Shown one piece after another: positions 62,543 to 64,000 of a DNA stretch of 64,000 nt. Source of the stretch: an uncultured Ruminococcus sp. (lineage in GTDB: Bacteria; Bacillota; Clostridia; Oscillospirales; Ruminococcaceae). Positions within the stretch are counted from its first letter, which is position 1, and each line of letters starts with the position of its first letter. Under the pieces are notes generated by a model that had not been told where the DNA came from, did not search any database, and worked only from the letters and a program-made list of their open reading frames with translations. The stretch covers positions 62,001 through 126,000 of the forward strand of contig UPZA01000003.1 in the NCBI GenBank assembly GCA_900538575.1. Direction: 5' to 3'. The position numbers and the translations under genes were made by a program.

Positions 62543-63628
62543 ATGAAAAAGGAAGATTATATGAAAGCCGCTCTGAACGAGGCTGTCAAAGGCTTGGGAT
62601 TTACTAATCCAAATCCAATGGTCGGCGCTGTAATCGTAAAGGACGGCAGAATCATAAGCCGCGGCTACCATCGGCGATACGGAGAGCTTCACGCCGAACG
62701 AAACGCGATAAACAACTGCAAGGATAACTTAAACGGCTCGGAAATTTACGTTACTCTGGAGCCATGCTGCCATTACGGTAAAACTCCTCCATGCACAGAA
62801 GCTATTATTCAAAGCGGTATTAAAAAAGTATTCATAGGCTCAGAGGACCCCAACCCGCTTGTTGCAGGAAAAGGAGCGGAAACGCTTAGAAAACACGGAA
62901 TATATGTGGAATCGGGGATTTTAAAGAAAGAGTGCGACAGGATAAACGATGTTTTCTTTCATTATATTACCTATAAAACTCCTTTTGTGGTAATGAAATA
63001 TGCAATGACAGCCGACGGTAAAATCGCCTGCTACAACGGAGAATCTAAATGGATAACCGGAGAAAGGGCAAGAGAAAACGTACAGAAAAGCCGGCTGAGG
63101 TATTCGGCTGTAATGGTGGGGGCGGGAACTGTAATTGCGGACGATCCTATGCTGACCTGCCGACTTGAAAACGGAAGAAATCCGATTCGTATTATATGCG
63201 ACAGCAGGCTTAGAATACCCGCCGACTGCAATATCGTTAAAACCGCCGATAAGGTCAGAACTATTATAGCATGTCTTGAAACAGCGAAAAACGCGGAAAT
63301 TTACCAAAAATACGGCGTTGAAATTCTCAGAACAGGCGAAAGGGACGGTCGCGTCGATCTCAAAGAGCTTGTCGTTAGACTTGGAGAAATGAAAATTGAC
63401 AGTATACTGCTGGAGGGCGGATCGGAGCTTAATTACAGCGCTATGAAGGTGGGAATTGTAAATAAAGTTCAGGCATATATTTCTCCGAAAATATTCGGAG
63501 GAAAAAACGCGCCCTCTCCTGTAAGCGGATTAGGCGTAAGCAGTCCGGCGGACGCCTTTATGCTGCATAATCCCAGCATAAGCCGATTTGGAGAGGATAT
63601 TCTGATCGAATGGAGGACTATGGACTGA
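62543..63628 (+). CDS. ribD: Bifunctional diaminohydroxyphosphoribosylaminopyrimidine deaminase/reductase
   Basis: A 361-aa riboflavin-pathway enzyme. The N-terminal deaminase domain has the zinc motif LHAERNA (about 50) and CCHYGKTPPCTEAI; the C-terminal reductase domain has the KYAMTADGKIA start, GAGTVIADDPMLTCR and LLEGGSELNYSAM. ATG at 62543 is favoured over the GTG at 62537 because AAGG is eight bases upstream. It overlaps the ribE start by one base. Confidence 0.96.
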   Translation: MKKEDYMKAALNEAVKGLGFTNPNPMVGAVIVKDGRIISRGYHRRYGELHAERNAINNCKDNLNGSEIYVTLEPCCHYGKTPPCTEAIIQSGIKKVFIGSEDPNPLVAGKGAETLRKHGIYVESGILKKECDRINDVFFHYITYKTPFVVMKYAMTADGKIACYNGESKWITGERARENVQKSRLRYSAVMVGAGTVIADDPMLTCRLENGRNPIRIICDSRLRIPADCNIVKTADKVRTIIACLETAKNAEIYQKYGVEILRTGERDGRVDLKELVVRLGEMKIDSILLEGGSELNYSAMKVGIVNKVQAYISPKIFGGKNAPSPVSGLGVSSPADAFMLHNPSISRFGEDILIEWRTMD

Positions 63629-64000
63629 TGTTTACGGGAATAATTGAAGAAATAGGAAAAATTTCGTCTATAAAAAGAGGCGCGGGAGAATCCAGACTTG
63701 TTATCAGCGGTAATATTATTTTTGACGACCTTAAAATCGGCGACAGCGTCGCTGTAAACGGAGTTTGTCTTACGGCGGCCGAAATAAGCGGCAGAACCTT
63801 CGCTGCCGACGTTATGAACGAAACCTTTAACCGATCCTCCCTTTCCGACCTCAAAACGGGCAGTCCGGTAAATCTTGAAAGAGCAATGGCGGCCGGCGGA
63901 AGATTCGGAGGTCATATAGTCGCCGGACATGTGGACGGAACCGGTACCGTTACGGAAATAAAAAACGACGGTATCGCAGTCTGGTATAAAATAGCGGCAG
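63628..64000 (+). CDS. ribE: Riboflavin synthase, partial
   Basis: The first 124 codons of the trimeric enzyme that makes riboflavin from two lumazines. It begins MFTGIIEEIGKI and has VNGVCLTAAEI and a GHIVAGHVDGTGTV block, diagnostic for the alpha subunit. It runs off the right edge. The start overlaps the ribD stop as TGATG, so translation is coupled. ribBA and ribH would be expected beyond the window. Confidence 0.95.
   Translation, partial: MFTGIIEEIGKISSIKRGAGESRLVISGNIIFDDLKIGDSVAVNGVCLTAAEISGRTFAADVMNETFNRSSLSDLKTGSPVNLERAMAAGGRFGGHIVAGHVDGTGTVTEIKNDGIAVWYKIAA

Overview
The window is 64 kb of moderately AT-rich, gene-dense chromosome from a low-GC Gram-positive anaerobe of the Clostridia, most likely Ruminococcus or a close relative in the Oscillospirales. 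The reasons are two dockerin-bearing secreted proteins (one a GH26 mannanase), a SCIFF peptide with its radical-SAM maturase, class B sortases, SpoIID-type and choline-binding-type wall proteins, clostridial-type PurL, and the Firmicutes orders tilS-hpt-ftsH and rimP-nusA-ylxR-ylxQ-infB-rbfA-nrnA-truB-ribF. No rRNA, tRNA, insertion sequence, prophage or CRISPR array was seen.

Layout. 1-7.8 kb (minus strand): a cell-wall-repeat CHAP protein cut by the window edge, an Rrf2/IscR regulator, purL and mtaB. 7.9-16.4 kb (mostly plus): a His-less HPr/Crh-like protein, a PP2C phosphatase, a Cache-only membrane protein with a DtxR-type regulator (minus), a GHL10-type lipoprotein with a TIGR04086 membrane protein, the SCIFF pair scfA-scfB, and a LacI-sensor/GGDEF protein. 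16.4-26.4 kb (minus): rnj-gdpP-rplI-dnaB-tilS-hpt-ftsH, with an unexplained hairpin-rich leader behind a consensus promoter upstream of rnj. 26.4-37.7 kb: a degenerate phosphohexomutase, an AGCS amino-acid:cation symporter, two bacterial PH-domain membrane proteins and an M20 peptidase (plus), then a GldA/GldF/GldG/DUF4340 ABC operon (minus). 37.8-47.5 kb (minus): a ten-gene translation and riboflavin operon from rimP to gltX. 47.5-52.1 kb: an orphan solute-binding lipoprotein, a dockerin-only secreted protein, a zinc-ribbon/membrane pair and a pyrimidine nucleoside phosphorylase. 52.2-59 kb (minus): cysteine desulfurase, DUF6442-like and XRE proteins, thiI, a CinA-sortase fusion, a second sortase and a permuted SpoIID protein. 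59-62 kb: GH26-dockerin mannanase and an unknown secreted protein. 62.3-64 kb (plus): FMN riboswitch, ribD and the start of ribE.

The least expected items are the single polypeptide joining a CinA/PncC amidohydrolase domain, a membrane span and a class B sortase (54365-55972), the neighbouring SpoIID protein whose two halves are in swapped order (52253-53413), a phosphohexomutase fold that has lost every catalytic loop (26407-27531), and the structured leader upstream of rnj (about 26165-26366). The remaining genes are mostly housekeeping. Core -35/-10 promoters with 16-18 bp spacing can be read directly in front of many operons, and most convergent or isolated genes end in clear intrinsic terminators. 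Several operon genes (rnj, gdpP, tilS, ftsH) appear to start at TTG or GTG. All functional calls are from reading motifs and gene order; no database search was run.
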